In this document: positions 40,569 through 50,557 of the stretch, one piece after another | Position numbering within the stretch: position 1 is the stretch's first letter | How the letters are laid out: each line of letters starts with the position of its first letter | Source: Ypsolopha sequella | Lineage: Eukaryota; Arthropoda; Insecta; Lepidoptera; Ypsolophidae | Assembly (NCBI GenBank): GCA_934047225.1 | Contig: OW203983.1 | Location: 620,001 to 684,000, forward strand | Direction of reading: 5' to 3' | DNA: 64,000 nt | Notes under the pieces: generated by a model | What the model was told of the DNA's origin: nothing | The model's database searches: none | Seen by the model: only the letters and a program-made list of their open reading frames with translations | Made by a program: the position numbers and the translations under genes

Positions 40569-42719
40569 TTAGATTAAATTTGACGTGTAAAAAGTGTATA
40601 TATCTATACCTGCTTTGCAAAATAAACTATTTGAATTTGAATTTGAATTTGAATTTGCATTGAACATTTTAGATAGAAGTGGATTATATGGTACTACCCA
40701 TTGATTATTAACTTGAATTTTCTCATTGCCTCGTATTTTAATTTTGGCGGTAAATCCACCTTGTTCTGGTGATCGACGTCTATATTTAGGATAACCGTCT
40801 TCGCCTGTAACTGTTTCATTCAAGAATGGCTTCGGATAACGTTTCGTACACTTTTCATCTTGCATACACGGAGAATTTCTATTTAGTTCACCACACGGAC
40901 CATGAACCATGTTTTTTACGATTATACTATAAAGATCAGGATCTTCTTCCGGGTTTGGAAACTCAGCCTTGATAATATCATCGATTTGATCTGGTTGAAT
41001 TTTATTTTTAAACCAAATTAAATTGTGAGAATGTGGCAGTCCTCGTTTCTGCCATTCAATTGAAAACATCCAACAGATAACAGCACCAAATATTTGATTT
41101 TTCACGATGGCGTCAATAAATTTAATTTGTTTTTGACGAAAAACTCGAGCAACAATATCATGTCGATCGCTGGCCGTCTGTCCATATTGTAATTCTTCTT
41201 TGATTTCCACCCATGAAGAATTACATGTAAAAATAAATAGATCTGGTCTGCCGTGTTTTCTGACATAAGCTATCGCATCCTGAGCATATTCATGCATGTG
41301 ACGTAGATTTCCAGTAAATGTTGATGGCAGAATGACCAATTTTCCCATATTATCGACGTTTCTATCATGTATCATTGCATCTCTCAAATGAATGTATTCA
41401 TCTGAACGTAACTTTCGTTGATTATGGCGAATAAATTCTAATCGTTCTGTCTCAATTTTAGCATACATGTCTACAATAAACTGCTGAAATAACTGCCGAC
41501 AGTTCAAAATATGATTATATTCACCATTTATAGTCATAATTCGATAAGCATAAAATTGCATAGCTGATACTTTTTTGCTAGTTTCGACACCTGTAGTCGG
41601 ATCAATTTGTTGGATGTTGAAGTGATAACCATCCTCACCTTGCCAAAAAATTAGTGGATACTGTAGCGCATCATAACTACGATGTGTTTCAGCAATACGT
41701 TGCAATTTATTACTTCGGCGTTGAATAATAATATCTTGACGACTGCATTCGTTATCAACAATTACTACGGCAACTTCATTCGTTTGAGGTGCATTGAATC
41801 TTCTTTCGTGTTGACCAGCTGGTCTTTTGTCTGCTCGAATGACGATCTTATAATTATCTGCAGCCATTTGGTCCAGAGAAGTCTTGAACACATTGATTAG
41901 TTGATTATGATTATGAAGTAGACGTTGTACTTTTTGAATAATATCTCGTTGTAGTCCCTGAAAGTTAGAGCAACGTTGATCTGTTTCAAGTTCATCGTTA
42001 CCAACAAAATATATTTGAAGAAATTTTGGAGTTTCATTAGACATCGGTAAAAGTGAGCCTAATCGATGATAAATTTGGCCTTGAACCTTAAAAACCGAAC
42101 TGAAATTTTCTTCCTGGCATATTAATGAAGCTCCAAATGATGTCATTTGGAAACAACAGTTGTATCGACGTATATTTTGTAGAAAATGATTGGAATCTGG
42201 TGCTTTTCCAGTCATATATGCAAGTAATTGTGGTGGTGGTACATTTAATGCTGGTAAATTGACTTTGCCACTTGAACAGCACATACCAGCAGTTTCGCCT
42301 TTAAATTTCCGTGCATGACAATACTCGCATATCGTATCCATTTTTCCGATGACAATATTTGGATGTTCACTGTATTGTTTTTTGCAATCATAATGGAACG
42401 CCTGAACTTCTAAATTCTCAATTTTACTTGTAGCAGCTCGTTTTTTGCGTAAAGTAGCCATTCTTTCTTTACTTTTTCTATTTTCCACTTCACGTTGGTC
42501 AGTAGATTGACGATTTCTAAGTGTTCTCATTCGGGATCGCACTTCTTCATTAATATGTGTTCTTTCTTCTTCGGTTAAATTTTCTCTATTTTTTTTTACT
42601 CCTTTACGATTATTTGAAAGCCGTTTCTCTCTTTGTTCTTCTGTTTCACGTTGGCGCGCTACTTTTCTTCTTTTAGAATCTACTTGAGGTTTTGTAAATA
42701 TTTTTTTACGCTTTGGCAT
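40569..42719 (-). pseudogene. Helitron B Rep (HUH nuclease), C-terminus replaced by LINE tail
   Basis: A 716-codon minus-strand ORF from ATG 42719. N-terminal basic region rich in REKR motifs, a zinc-like CEYCHARKFKGETAGMCC (about residue 130), Helitron_like_N region (FQMTSFGASLICQEEN, IYHRLGSLLP), ADKRPAGQHERRFNAPQTNE, then Rep: LFIFTCNSSWVEIKE, FSIEWQKRGLPHSHNLIWF (HUH-type H-x-H) and GPCGELNRNSPC. The natural frame is cut after VVPYNPLLSKMF by the LINE; the last ~30 residues (NSNSNSN...) are LINE tail. Rep nicks and rejoins DNA in rolling-circle transposition. I saw no stop before the insertion. Confidence 0.85.
40629..40657. repeat. (TTTGAA)n LINE 3' tail
   Basis: Nearly five TTTGAA units at the LINE 3' end. 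They are read on the minus strand as the NSNSNS tail of the truncated Rep ORF. Confidence 0.85.
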
Positions 42720-43232
42720 TGTGTATATGTAATGTAATAAAGTTACACAAAATTAATCACCAGATTACTATTGTCACAACCGGGGGTACGTCAGGATAGA
42801 GAATTACTGGCACTACGCTAGCATGCGCATATTTTCGTTAACCCGTCGGTCGTAACACTATTATGATATCACTAACGAACGCTCTAAAATATGCAGATAG
42901 TTAGTTCTTTTTTACTTCACAAAATAACTTGAAGTTGTTTAATAACTGTTCACTGTCAATTTTAATTGATCTTTACTCAACTGCAAACACGATTGAACTG
43001 ACGAAAAGTCACTGAATTTCGGTTTATATACTCTAATACATCGAAATTTCTAGTACCAGAACACTCTAGAATATTGAAATAGTTTGTTCTTTTTTATTTC
43101 ACCTAGAACATTCAAGATCGATTGTAACAGTTGAACACATTCTGGAGTTGTCTAGGTAATTCTAGAAATTGTTATAACTTTCCAGAAGTTATCATGAGTT
43201 AGAAAAGGACAGATATATATTAAAAACAGATA
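42720..43232 (-). other. Helitron B 5' leader
   Basis: Non-coding region upstream of Rep, with 'agaacattcaagatcgattgtaacag' and 'ttctagaaatt' motifs akin to the leader repeats. It ends near 'agttagaaaaggacagatatatat' (43197-43220), the sequence present at 26330-26350 in Helitron A. Confidence 0.55.
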
Positions 43233-43319
43233 TATAGCATTAAAACCCGGCGTTGCACGGGTTAGAATTCATCGCATATTTAATAAATAATATGTATAGA
43301 TCCGTCTTTTAACGTAGAT

Positions 43320-43732
43320 ATGCACTCATTTTGAAACTTTCTAGATCATTCCAGAAGTTTCTAGAACGTTCTCGAAGATTCTAGATTGATTATAATAGTT
43401 TGCACTCATTTCGGAACCTTCTAGATCATTCCAAAAGCTTCTAGAACTTTCTAAAACATTTGAAACTTCCTAGATGATTCCAGATATTTCTAGATCTTTC
43501 TTGAACATTCTGAATCGATTATAATAGTTTGCACTCATTTTCGAACTTTGTAGATTATTCCAGAAATTTGTAGATCATTCTCGAACATTCCAAATCGATT
43601 ATAACGGTTCTACTCATCTTACAACTTTCTAGATCATTCCAGAAGTTTCTAGAACTTTGTAGATTATTCCAGAAATTTGTAGATCTTTCTCGAATATTCC
43701 AAATCGATTATAACGATTTTACTCATCTTAAA
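43320..43732. repeat. Helitron leader tandem repeat, reverse copy
   Basis: Reverse complement of the 26380-26832 repeat: 'ttctagatcattccagaagtttctagaac', 'gattataatagtttgcactcatttt', about five units. Confidence 0.75.
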
Positions 43733-43816
43733 CATCATACTCAACGGTCGCAGTCACAAAATAATGCCGAAAATAATAATAATGCCGTATCGCTATTTTC
43801 ATCGCACAAAGAGTGT

Positions 43817-44479
43817 TTGGGAACAACTATTGCTTCCCCGCAACAGATAGCCCAAACTAGTTCAGGTGATGGCGAGCGCGTGGAGGCCACTCTGGTTTCG
43901 TTGAAGAAAACATTGCATGAAACCACGGTATGCGCTCAAGGGGCCTCACCGCGGGTGACTAATGACGGTGAGAAGGCGAGTTTAAATACAAACCCGATGT
44001 GTATGACTCAGAATGCACCTAATAATGTAACGTTCTCTGAGATGGCGGGATCTGGAGGTGAATTTAGGGATAAGGAACGAGATGAGAATTGGGTATTAGT
44101 ACAGAGAAACCGGCTTAAAAATAAGTTTATTGGAACAAAGGGTCAGGCCATAGACCTAACTGGTAAATTTAAAGCGGCAGATATAAAAGTCCTACTGTTT
44201 ATAAACAATGTCGGCTTGGAAGTTACTAGCGCTGACATTGCAAAATACATTAAGAATAAAACCAATGTACTAGTGAATCTGGTTGAGATGAAAATGAAGC
44301 GCCAAAGGGACTATAAAGCCTATAAAGTATTTGTTCCTAAGCACAAGATTTCTACCTTTTTAGATGAAAACCTATGGCCTGAGGGCATTTCATTTCGGCG
44401 TTTTATTGATTTTGGGGCGAATAACTTACGGAATTTGCTGACGGAGAAAACGGCGGCAACTAATATTCAATCAAAATGA
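43817..44479 (+). CDS. LINE ORF1 (5'-truncated), RNA-binding type
   Basis: 220 codons from ATG 43817, in a frame already open from the insertion edge, so the N-terminus is probably lost. The C-terminal half (AADIKVLLFINNVGLEVTSA...DIAKYIKNKT, YKAYKVFVPKHKI, LWPEGISFRRF) resembles the RRM-like C-terminal domain of CR1/Jockey ORF1 proteins, which bind element RNA. Its stop TGA (44477-44479) overlaps the ORF2 ATG as ATGA. Confidence 0.6.
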   Translation: MGTTIASPQQIAQTSSGDGERVEATLVSLKKTLHETTVCAQGASPRVTNDGEKASLNTNPMCMTQNAPNNVTFSEMAGSGGEFRDKERDENWVLVQRNRLKNKFIGTKGQAIDLTGKFKAADIKVLLFINNVGLEVTSADIAKYIKNKTNVLVNLVEMKMKRQRDYKAYKVFVPKHKISTFLDENLWPEGISFRRFIDFGANNLRNLLTEKTAATNIQSK

Positions 44480-47295
44480 TAAGTAGCAATCAAACTTTAA
44501 CACAGCTAGTTAGTTTTAATTGCAAGTCTGTTACAAGATCTGTAGACGGTGTTCGTGAGTTATGCAAGACGGCTCATGTACTTGCTCTTCAGGAGACGTG
44601 GCTGTTGCCTCACGATGTGACATTTATTGGAACTATAGACCAGGCTTTTGAGTATACCAGCAAATCAGCGGTGGACACGTCGGCTGGTATGTTGAGAGGC
44701 CGACCCTACGGTGGTGTGGCTATTATGTGGCGGAAAGGAGTGTTTTCGTCCGTATCAGTGATTCCGTGTAATAGTGTTAGATTAACTGCGATTAAAATTT
44801 GCGTGGCTGATCGTTCTTCTTTGATCTTCTCTGTGTATATGCCCACAGACAATGCGGAAAACTTAACAGAATTCACGGAGGTACTAAGTGAAATAAACGC
44901 AGTGATCGAAAGTAGCGAAGTTGAATCAGCATTCATTTTAGGTGACTTTAATGCACATCCTAATGAATTATTTTTTAAGGAAATATCTAGTTTTTGTGAA
45001 GAGCGGAGCTGGTTGTGTAGTGATGTAGATTGGCTAGGGATATCGTCAGATACGTATACTTTTAAAAGTGAAAGCCATGACAACTGTAAAAGGTGGCTTG
45101 ATCATGCTCTAACCACGGAGGCAGCTTCGCAGTGTGTGTCTAATGTCAAGGTACGTTACGATGTTTATTGGTCGGACCACCTACCGCTCGAAGTTCAATG
45201 TAATTTAGGTAATTTAACATCAAAAATATTGTATACGGAAGATGTTTGTGATAAAGTGCGATGGGGTGAAAGGGACACTGAACAGATTAATAAGTATACT
45301 GAAGAGTGCTGTGCCAAGCTAAAAGACATTGACTTTCCTCCAGAATTTAGGCAATGTTCTGATCGTCTGTGTAATGAATCAGGGCATAGGGTAATTATAG
45401 ATACTTTGTATCTCAATGTAGTTACAGTGCTGAGAAAGGCTGCTGAAACCAGCAACGACGTGCGTCAGCAAATCAGGCGAAAGCATATTGTAGGCTGGAA
45501 TAAATATGTAAGGGAGGCTCACCAGGAGGCACGACTCAGTTTCCAGATTTGGATGTTTAATGGTAAACCTAGTACTGGTGAAGTTTACGAAAGAATGTGT
45601 GAAACTAGAAAGCGCTTTAAGTCCAAGATAAAATGGTGCCAGGACAATGAAAATCAAATAAAAATGGACATACTAGCTACTCACCATAAAGCTAAGGACT
45701 TTCGGGGCTTCTGGAAGCACACTAAGAAGCTGGAGGCTAGGAAGTGTGTGCCCGCAAATGTGGAGGGTCAATGTCAGCCTAGTCAAATTGCCGAAATGTT
45801 CAAAGAACATTTTCAAGTCAAATCTCCTCTAGGACCAGTGCAGCAGCAGGAGCTCGATACTGGAACTGTGTCCGGTGGTGAATATTCTCGATTTACCTCT
45901 AAGGATATTGCGTGTACAATAAAACATATGACACGAGGTAAATCACCGGGGCACGATAGCCTCAGTATCGAGCACTTGCAGTACGCGGGTGTACATCTAC
46001 CAAGGGTGCTGGCCATGTTATTTAATTTTTGTATAGGTCATGCGTACTTACCTCAGGAGTTTATGAAGACCATTGTTGTTCCTATTCTTAAGAACAAGAC
46101 GGGAGACGCCTCCGACAGGAATAATTACCGCCCAATATCTTTGGCAACCGTAATAGCGAGGGTGATGGATAGTTTGCTGGATCATCAGCTTGCAAAGCAT
46201 GTAGACCTTCACGAGGCGCAGTTTGGTTTTAGGCCGGGACTTTCGACGGAAACAGCGATACTGCGCCTCAAGCACACTATCCATTACTATGTGACGCGAA
46301 AAACGCCAGTGTATGCATGTTTTTTGGATCTGTCGAAGGCGTTTGACCTTGTTCAATATAGTATTCTATGGGATAAGCTCCTGAGGGACACTGACTCACC
46401 TAAGGAGTATGTAGAGATTTTAAAATTTTGGTATAATAACCAGAAGAACAGTGTGAGATGGACTGGCTCATATTCAAAAGGATACGGGTTGGAGTGCGGA
46501 GTAAGACAGGGTGGCCTAACCTCTCCGCGACTCTTCAATCTCTACATAAACGGTCTGATCGAGGAGCTCAGTAAGGCCGGCGTAGGATGCTCAATCGATG
46601 GCGTTTTTGTAAACAACGTCAGCTACGCCGATGATATGGTGCTGCTGAGCCCCTCGGTTAGAGCTCTTGAGACTCTTATAAGCATCTGTGAGAGGTACGC
46701 GGAGTCCCATGGCCTGAGGTACAACTGCAGGAAAAGTGAACTGCTCATTTTCAAGGCTGGTAACAAACTGCCTAAATTTGTCCCTCCGATTAAACTTGGA
46801 GATAGTGTGTTGAGCAGAGTCACAAAATTCAAATACCTGGGGCACTGGGTCACTGAGGACCTCTCTGATGATCTTGATGTTGAGAGGGAGCGCAGAGCGT
46901 TGAGGAGCAACATGCTGGCCCGCAGGTTTGCACGATGTACAAAAGAAGTCAAAATCACCCTTTTCAAGGCATACTGCCAGACTTTTTACACGTGCAGCCT
47001 GTGGGTGGGCTGTACTCGCAAATCGCTCAGTGCTCTGCGCGTCCAATATAATAATGGTTTGAGGATGTTGATGAGACTGCCTCGCTTTTGCAGCGCATCA
47101 GGCATGTTTACCGAGGCTTGTATTGACAGCTGGGAGTCAATATTACGCAAGAGAGTGGCCTCCCTGATGCGGCGCGTGAGGGACAGTCCCAGCAGCCTTC
47201 TCAACACCATACTGGATCGGATGGATTGTCCGGTTGTGCGGCACTGGAACTTCTTACATATGGGGTCCAGAGCTGCAATGTTTAACATTAAATAA
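44476..47295 (+). CDS. LINE ORF2: endonuclease-reverse transcriptase (CR1-like)
   Basis: An intact 939-codon ORF. APE-type endonuclease: LVSFNCKSVTRSVDG, LALQETWLLPHD, PYGGVAIMWRKG, VYMPTDN, AFILGDFNAHPNE and a terminal WSDHLPLE. RT: IKHMTRGKSPGHDSLS, IVVPILKNKTGDASDRNNYR, AQFGFRPGLSTETAIL, CFLDLSKAFDLVQYSIL, CGVRQGGLTSPRLFNLYING and VSYADDMVLLSPS (YADD). The tail carries TKFKYLGHWVTEDLSDD. Active-site residues are all present. The start overlaps the ORF1 stop by ATGA, which suggests coupled termination-reinitiation. Clade (CR1/Kiri versus relatives) is uncertain. Confidence 0.88.
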   Translation: MISSNQTLTQLVSFNCKSVTRSVDGVRELCKTAHVLALQETWLLPHDVTFIGTIDQAFEYTSKSAVDTSAGMLRGRPYGGVAIMWRKGVFSSVSVIPCNSVRLTAIKICVADRSSLIFSVYMPTDNAENLTEFTEVLSEINAVIESSEVESAFILGDFNAHPNELFFKEISSFCEERSWLCSDVDWLGISSDTYTFKSESHDNCKRWLDHALTTEAASQCVSNVKVRYDVYWSDHLPLEVQCNLGNLTSKILYTEDVCDKVRWGERDTEQINKYTEECCAKLKDIDFPPEFRQCSDRLCNESGHRVIIDTLYLNVVTVLRKAAETSNDVRQQIRRKHIVGWNKYVREAHQEARLSFQIWMFNGKPSTGEVYERMCETRKRFKSKIKWCQDNENQIKMDILATHHKAKDFRGFWKHTKKLEARKCVPANVEGQCQPSQIAEMFKEHFQVKSPLGPVQQQELDTGTVSGGEYSRFTSKDIACTIKHMTRGKSPGHDSLSIEHLQYAGVHLPRVLAMLFNFCIGHAYLPQEFMKTIVVPILKNKTGDASDRNNYRPISLATVIARVMDSLLDHQLAKHVDLHEAQFGFRPGLSTETAILRLKHTIHYYVTRKTPVYACFLDLSKAFDLVQYSILWDKLLRDTDSPKEYVEILKFWYNNQKNSVRWTGSYSKGYGLECGVRQGGLTSPRLFNLYINGLIEELSKAGVGCSIDGVFVNNVSYADDMVLLSPSVRALETLISICERYAESHGLRYNCRKSELLIFKAGNKLPKFVPPIKLGDSVLSRVTKFKYLGHWVTEDLSDDLDVERERRALRSNMLARRFARCTKEVKITLFKAYCQTFYTCSLWVGCTRKSLSALRVQYNNGLRMLMRLPRFCSASGMFTEACIDSWESILRKRVASLMRRVRDSPSSLLNTILDRMDCPVVRHWNFLHMGSRAAMFNIK

Positions 47296-47397
47296 GGTTT
47301 TCAAGTGTAAATATGTGTAATAATATAGTTTTTAAGCAATTCTGTTACTTACAAAAATGGACTTGGTCTGAAATAAAATTATATTATTATTATTATT

Positions 47398-47572
47398 ATA
47401 AAACTTTCTAGATCATTCCAGAAGTTTCTAGAACTTTCTAGATCATTTCACAAATTCCTAGAACTTTCTCGAAGATTCTAGATTGTTTATAATAGTTTGC
47501 ACTCATTTTAAAATTTCTTAGATTGATCCAGAAATTTGGAGATCTTTTCATGAGTCCTTATGAGTTAGAAAA
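47398..47572. repeat. Helitron leader repeat beyond the LINE
   Basis: Continuation of 43320-43732, ending 'gatccagaaatttggagatcttttcatgagtccttatgagtta', the reverse of 26345-26400. Confidence 0.7.
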
Positions 47573-47790
47573 GCCCAGCAGTGGCAAAAAAGGAGCTAAA
47601 TACTTTTCAAAATGCACAATTCCAATCTAGAGTGCGGCCACGACTTCCTTCTCGTGGATTAAGGATATAAACAGTCCGTTGTACAGCGGAGACCACATCG
47701 AGCTATACACTTGCAGAACGACATTAGCCACTTCAGAGGAGAATATAAGATAGGTACAAAGTCCAATGTGTATTACTTGATGCGTTCTCC
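47573..47790. other. unassigned sequence before the Gypsy element
   Basis: About 220 bp. With the ACTG target it should join 63854-64000. Short open frames cross this stretch (one includes DINSPLYSGDHIELY) but I could not assign a family. Confidence 0.4.
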
Positions 47791-47794
47791 ACTG

Positions 47795-48540
47795 TGTAGC
47801 GCTGAAATTAATATTGAGTATTTGGGTTCTCGAATTTACAACGGATCTACGAGAGCGGCAACTAACAGTCGGCGGGTTTTTCCCTGGACCATTGTCGGTT
47901 GGAACGGCGCGCGGCTGGCGTGATGCGAGTTCAGCCAATAAGAGGCCACAAATAAGACGCGACGCTTGCATTTTGAATTTCGGCGCCCGCAAGCTACGAA
48001 AAGTTGAGAGAGAAAAGACTAGTCCGAGAGAGAGGTCGGAGATGGCGCGAACAACGACGTTTGGGCAGACTAGGAGCGGCCCTCGTCATAGAGAGTGGTG
48101 TGCAAGTGATTTCACTGGAGAGATATAGTAGAGTGCAAGTATTCCAGTGGTATCATTATTGGAAACGAAGTATTTATGTGGCTGCCGAGATTTGTAACGG
48201 TACGTCGTGCGACTGCAGGGGTTCCATCCGACAGCCGTGGAAGACGGAAAACCAACCGCTGCCAAGAAGTCTGTCATCGTATACAGGTAGACCCAAATTT
48301 AGGTACCGTCAGGTTTTAGTAATAGGGCCTTAGGTATTAAGCCTTGGTATAAATAAACATTTCATGTCCTGTTAATATGTTTTTATTAGTCTTAACTTTC
48401 CCGCTATGTCACGATTACTAGAATCCCTATAGCAGAGGCCGAACCACCCCTAGGAAGTTCTTGCTGGCTGCCGTGGCATCAATTTGTATCAGTGACCTTT
48501 TCAATTAGTAACCTTGACCTGTCAATAAGAAGCCGTGACA
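47795..48540 (+). repeat. Gypsy 5' LTR
   Basis: 746 bp starting TGTAGCGCTGAAATT and ending AAGCCGTGACA. It differs from the 3' LTR by small indels, including extra bases near 48214-48235, and scattered substitutions. The LTR contains 'ataaataaacatttc' near 48350, a plausible polyadenylation region. Confidence 0.9.
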
Positions 48541-48542
48541 TC

Positions 48543-48549
48543 TGGCGCC
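48543..48549 (+). promoter_or_regulatory. possible Gypsy primer-binding site start
   Basis: TGGCGCC begins two bases after the 5' LTR, at the position and with the TGG start expected of a primer site. The following bases (ttttgttttagc) do not let me assign a tRNA. 48550-49089 is non-coding leader. Confidence 0.4.
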
Positions 48550-49089
48550 TTTTGTTTTAGCGGGAAAGTGAATTTATTGTTAGTAATGTGTATAGATTAT
48601 TGTGTAATATGTGTGTATATTTCTGTGTGTAAGTATGTTATTATATAGATAGATAGTGCACAGCTCGTGTATATAGTCCTAGTAATATAATTTGAAACGA
48701 TCTTGGCGCCGCGTTTTGCCGTCGGCTGGTTGAGTCGTTTGCCGTTGGACTCGCAATCTAGCGTTCGCGCGTACGAATGCGGCAGGCAATTTTGTGGTAA
48801 ACCGTTTGGATATGGTAAAGTTATTTTACTTAGGTATTACCCGTTATTAGTTTCTGAGTATTGGGTGCATTTGTTTTTTAATTTGCATTGGTACCTTTGT
48901 GTAGTAAATTAAATAAATAAATAGATTGGTTGCGTGTTAGCAATATATTGTAAATATTAGGTGTTTAATGTGTGATTTCGTGTGTTTTAGAGCCGTTAGA
49001 TTGTAATTTTGTCCCTCGCGTGATTTTGGCGCGAACGCAGAGCGTCGCCGTTCACGTTCGTACTGGTTTGTATTGGCGGCCGTTTCAAA

Positions 49090-49847
49090 ATGGAGTCAAG
49101 TGGGAACGAGCTGCCATGTTTCAACTCAACCTTGGCACCAACTGGTATATCTGTAAATGACAATTTAATTACTCTAGATGAAACAGGTAGTGACCGCGTC
49201 ATATATAATTCTCGCCAACATAATTTTGAGTAAATGTAGTTTGTCATCGTGGAATTTGAAATTAAACGGCCACGCTGACGTGAAAGATTTTATTTTTTTT
49301 CAGAGACAGTTAAGTAATTTTCAAGACCTGTTGAGTTAGTCATAATAATGCCATTTCGACTTGTTTTAAATGTAACCAATCCGGTCATTTTAGTAGGCAG
49401 TGCCCTTTACAGGATAATATAAAAGTGTCGTGTTTTAAATGTGATCAATTAGGTCACTCTTATAGGCAGTGTCCCATTATAGAAATCCCTGTATGCTTAA
49501 AATGCAAAACCTTAAATCACACAGTTAGAACATGTCCAACTTGTAATGCTGTCAATAAAACTGTTCCAGCCAAGGCTTGCTCAGTGTCTTTCGGTCCTCG
49601 TGGTACAGCTTCAGTGGATCGAGCGCAGCCGTCTTCCAGCATCGCAGCCACGAAAGCTTCCACCAAGACCGACCCGCGACAAGTCAAACCTGATTCCTCG
49701 AGTTCAAAAAACTAGAAGACGCGCCGTCGCGCACAACAGTTGCAGAATGGAATGATTGGTTAGTGTTTATAAAAAAATTCTTCTGTAAACATACAGTCGC
49801 GCCGGTGCGTATCCCGTCTCTTAACACTGATAAACGTCCTAGGATAG
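49090..49847 (+). pseudogene. Gypsy gag remnants with zinc knuckles
   Basis: ATG 49090 opens MESSGNELPCFNSTLAPTG, ending at a stop near 49232; the capsid core is deleted. A second open stretch from about 49356 encodes three CCHC-type knuckles: CFKCNQSGHFSRQC, CFKCDQLGHSYRQC and CLKCKTLNHTVRTC. A stop follows near 49713. The final bases before BEL-D (ggatag) rejoin the protease frame after 57236. Nucleocapsid identity is secure; the protein is not functional. Confidence 0.7.
49843..49847. repeat. BEL-D target-site duplication, left (GATAG)
   Basis: GATAG precedes the left LTR and is repeated at 57236-57240 directly after the right LTR. Confidence 0.85.
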
Positions 49848-50535
49848 TGTTATGAATAAAATGTATATTTTTAGAACGCATCTGTCGAGTGTTCGGTCGA
49901 CGATTCTGTTTTTTGTGTGTGGTAACACTTCTCTGACTTGGAGCTGTCAAATGCCTCGGAAAAGGCGGAATTTTGGGAAAGGGTCGCGGTCGACCATATT
50001 TTTAATTATATTAATGGTTTAATACAAGGGAAATCGATGTGGACATCGTAAAAAACATTATTGGGTCAGGGTCTGACAATATTTTGGCGTGAAGGCCACT
50101 TTCAGTGTATTTCCTGTGTGTGTGACATAACCTATATACACGCGGTGTGCAACAAGTGCAGATCTTTGTCACGTTACCATTTCTTCTGGGTTTGGATGCA
50201 TCCAGGGGTAGGTGGGTTGTGTGTAGATTCTTCGTGACGGAGAGCAGCGTGTCACAGCACCGGCACACCTTGGAGTCCACGTGCGGAAGGAATTCGTGCG
50301 AGGACGGGCGAGGACGTCATCATACAATTGTCTGGTAGGACATTTTGTACTATATTTTGTAGAATATAAGATATTTGTAGAATATAAATCTGGGACAGCT
50401 TATGGGCCCCTGTTCCAGCTGCTAATATCGCCCATTATCATACAATTTCTGGCACAGAGCGTGGTTATGGAACCCTCGCACCAGTGACGCCGATGCCCAT
50501 CACCAGTCAGAAACATTACCACTTTATAAGATACA
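49848..50535 (+). repeat. BEL-D 5' LTR
   Basis: 688 bp; matches 56550-57235 with very few differences (for example cccatcacc versus cccgtcacc, and one extra tg near 50120). Confidence 0.9.
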
Positions 50536-50540
50536 ATATC

Positions 50541-50557
50541 TGGTAGCAGAGCGTGGT
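50541..50557 (+). promoter_or_regulatory. BEL-D primer-binding site (initiator tRNA-Met type)
   Basis: TGGTAGCAGAGCGTGGT lies five bases after the 5' LTR. TGGTAGCAGAG is complementary to the CTCTGCTACCA 3' end of eukaryotic initiator tRNA-Met. A related TGGCACAGAGCGTGG occurs inside the LTR at 50451-50465. Confidence 0.7.

Larger units (their letters stand above)
37085..40657 (+). mobile_element. LINE of the Jockey/CR1 group, with (AATTTG)n tail
   Basis: The element splits Helitron B exactly between Rep and helicase coding. It starts within ~30 bases of its ORF, so ORF1 is absent or truncated. It ends with aaataaacta then (TTTGAA)n at 40629-40657, the short-repeat tail of CR1-like elements. 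40000-40620 is 3' UTR without a gene. No clear target duplication found. Confidence 0.8.
34617..43232 (-). mobile_element. Helitron B, Rep-helicase element split by a LINE
   Basis: Minus-strand Helitron with Rep (42719-~40658) and helicase (37089-34704), interrupted between them by a LINE (about 37085-40657). Downstream of the helicase a perfect hairpin CGCGGGCTGC-ct-GCAGCCCGCG (34617-34638) looks like a Helitron 3' hairpin, but no CTRR end follows before BEL-C begins. The 5' leader runs to about 43232. Confidence 0.75.
43733..47398 (+). mobile_element. CR1-like LINE with (ATT)n tail
   Basis: Non-LTR element with ORF1 remnant and intact ORF2, ending in (ATT)n at 47380-47398. It is inserted in the Helitron leader repeat, which reads through on either side ('actcatctta' | 'actttctagatcattcc'), with a possible short aaac duplication. 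The 5' end is truncated inside ORF1, since the ORF1 frame is open to the element edge. Confidence 0.8.
43232..47575 (-). mobile_element. probable non-autonomous Helitron copy, split by a LINE
   Basis: On the minus strand a Helitron-like 3' end (aacccgtgcaacgccgggttttaatgctat, 43229-43260) follows leader repeats (43320-43732). These continue on the other side of a LINE as 47398-47572, ending 'gactcatgaaaagatctccaa...' as in Helitron A. The terminal reads GCTAT rather than CTAG, so the end is diverged or wrong. Confidence 0.45.

Noticed and set aside
44706..47288. Several minus-strand ORFs of 60-150 codons over the CR1-like ORF2
   Set aside because: They are shadows of an intact plus-strand ORF with clear endonuclease and RT motifs.
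47814..48333. ORFs of 104-109 codons in the Gypsy LTR, repeated at 63149-63590
   Set aside because: Repeated only because the LTR is repeated; arginine-rich composition follows from base content, with no domain.
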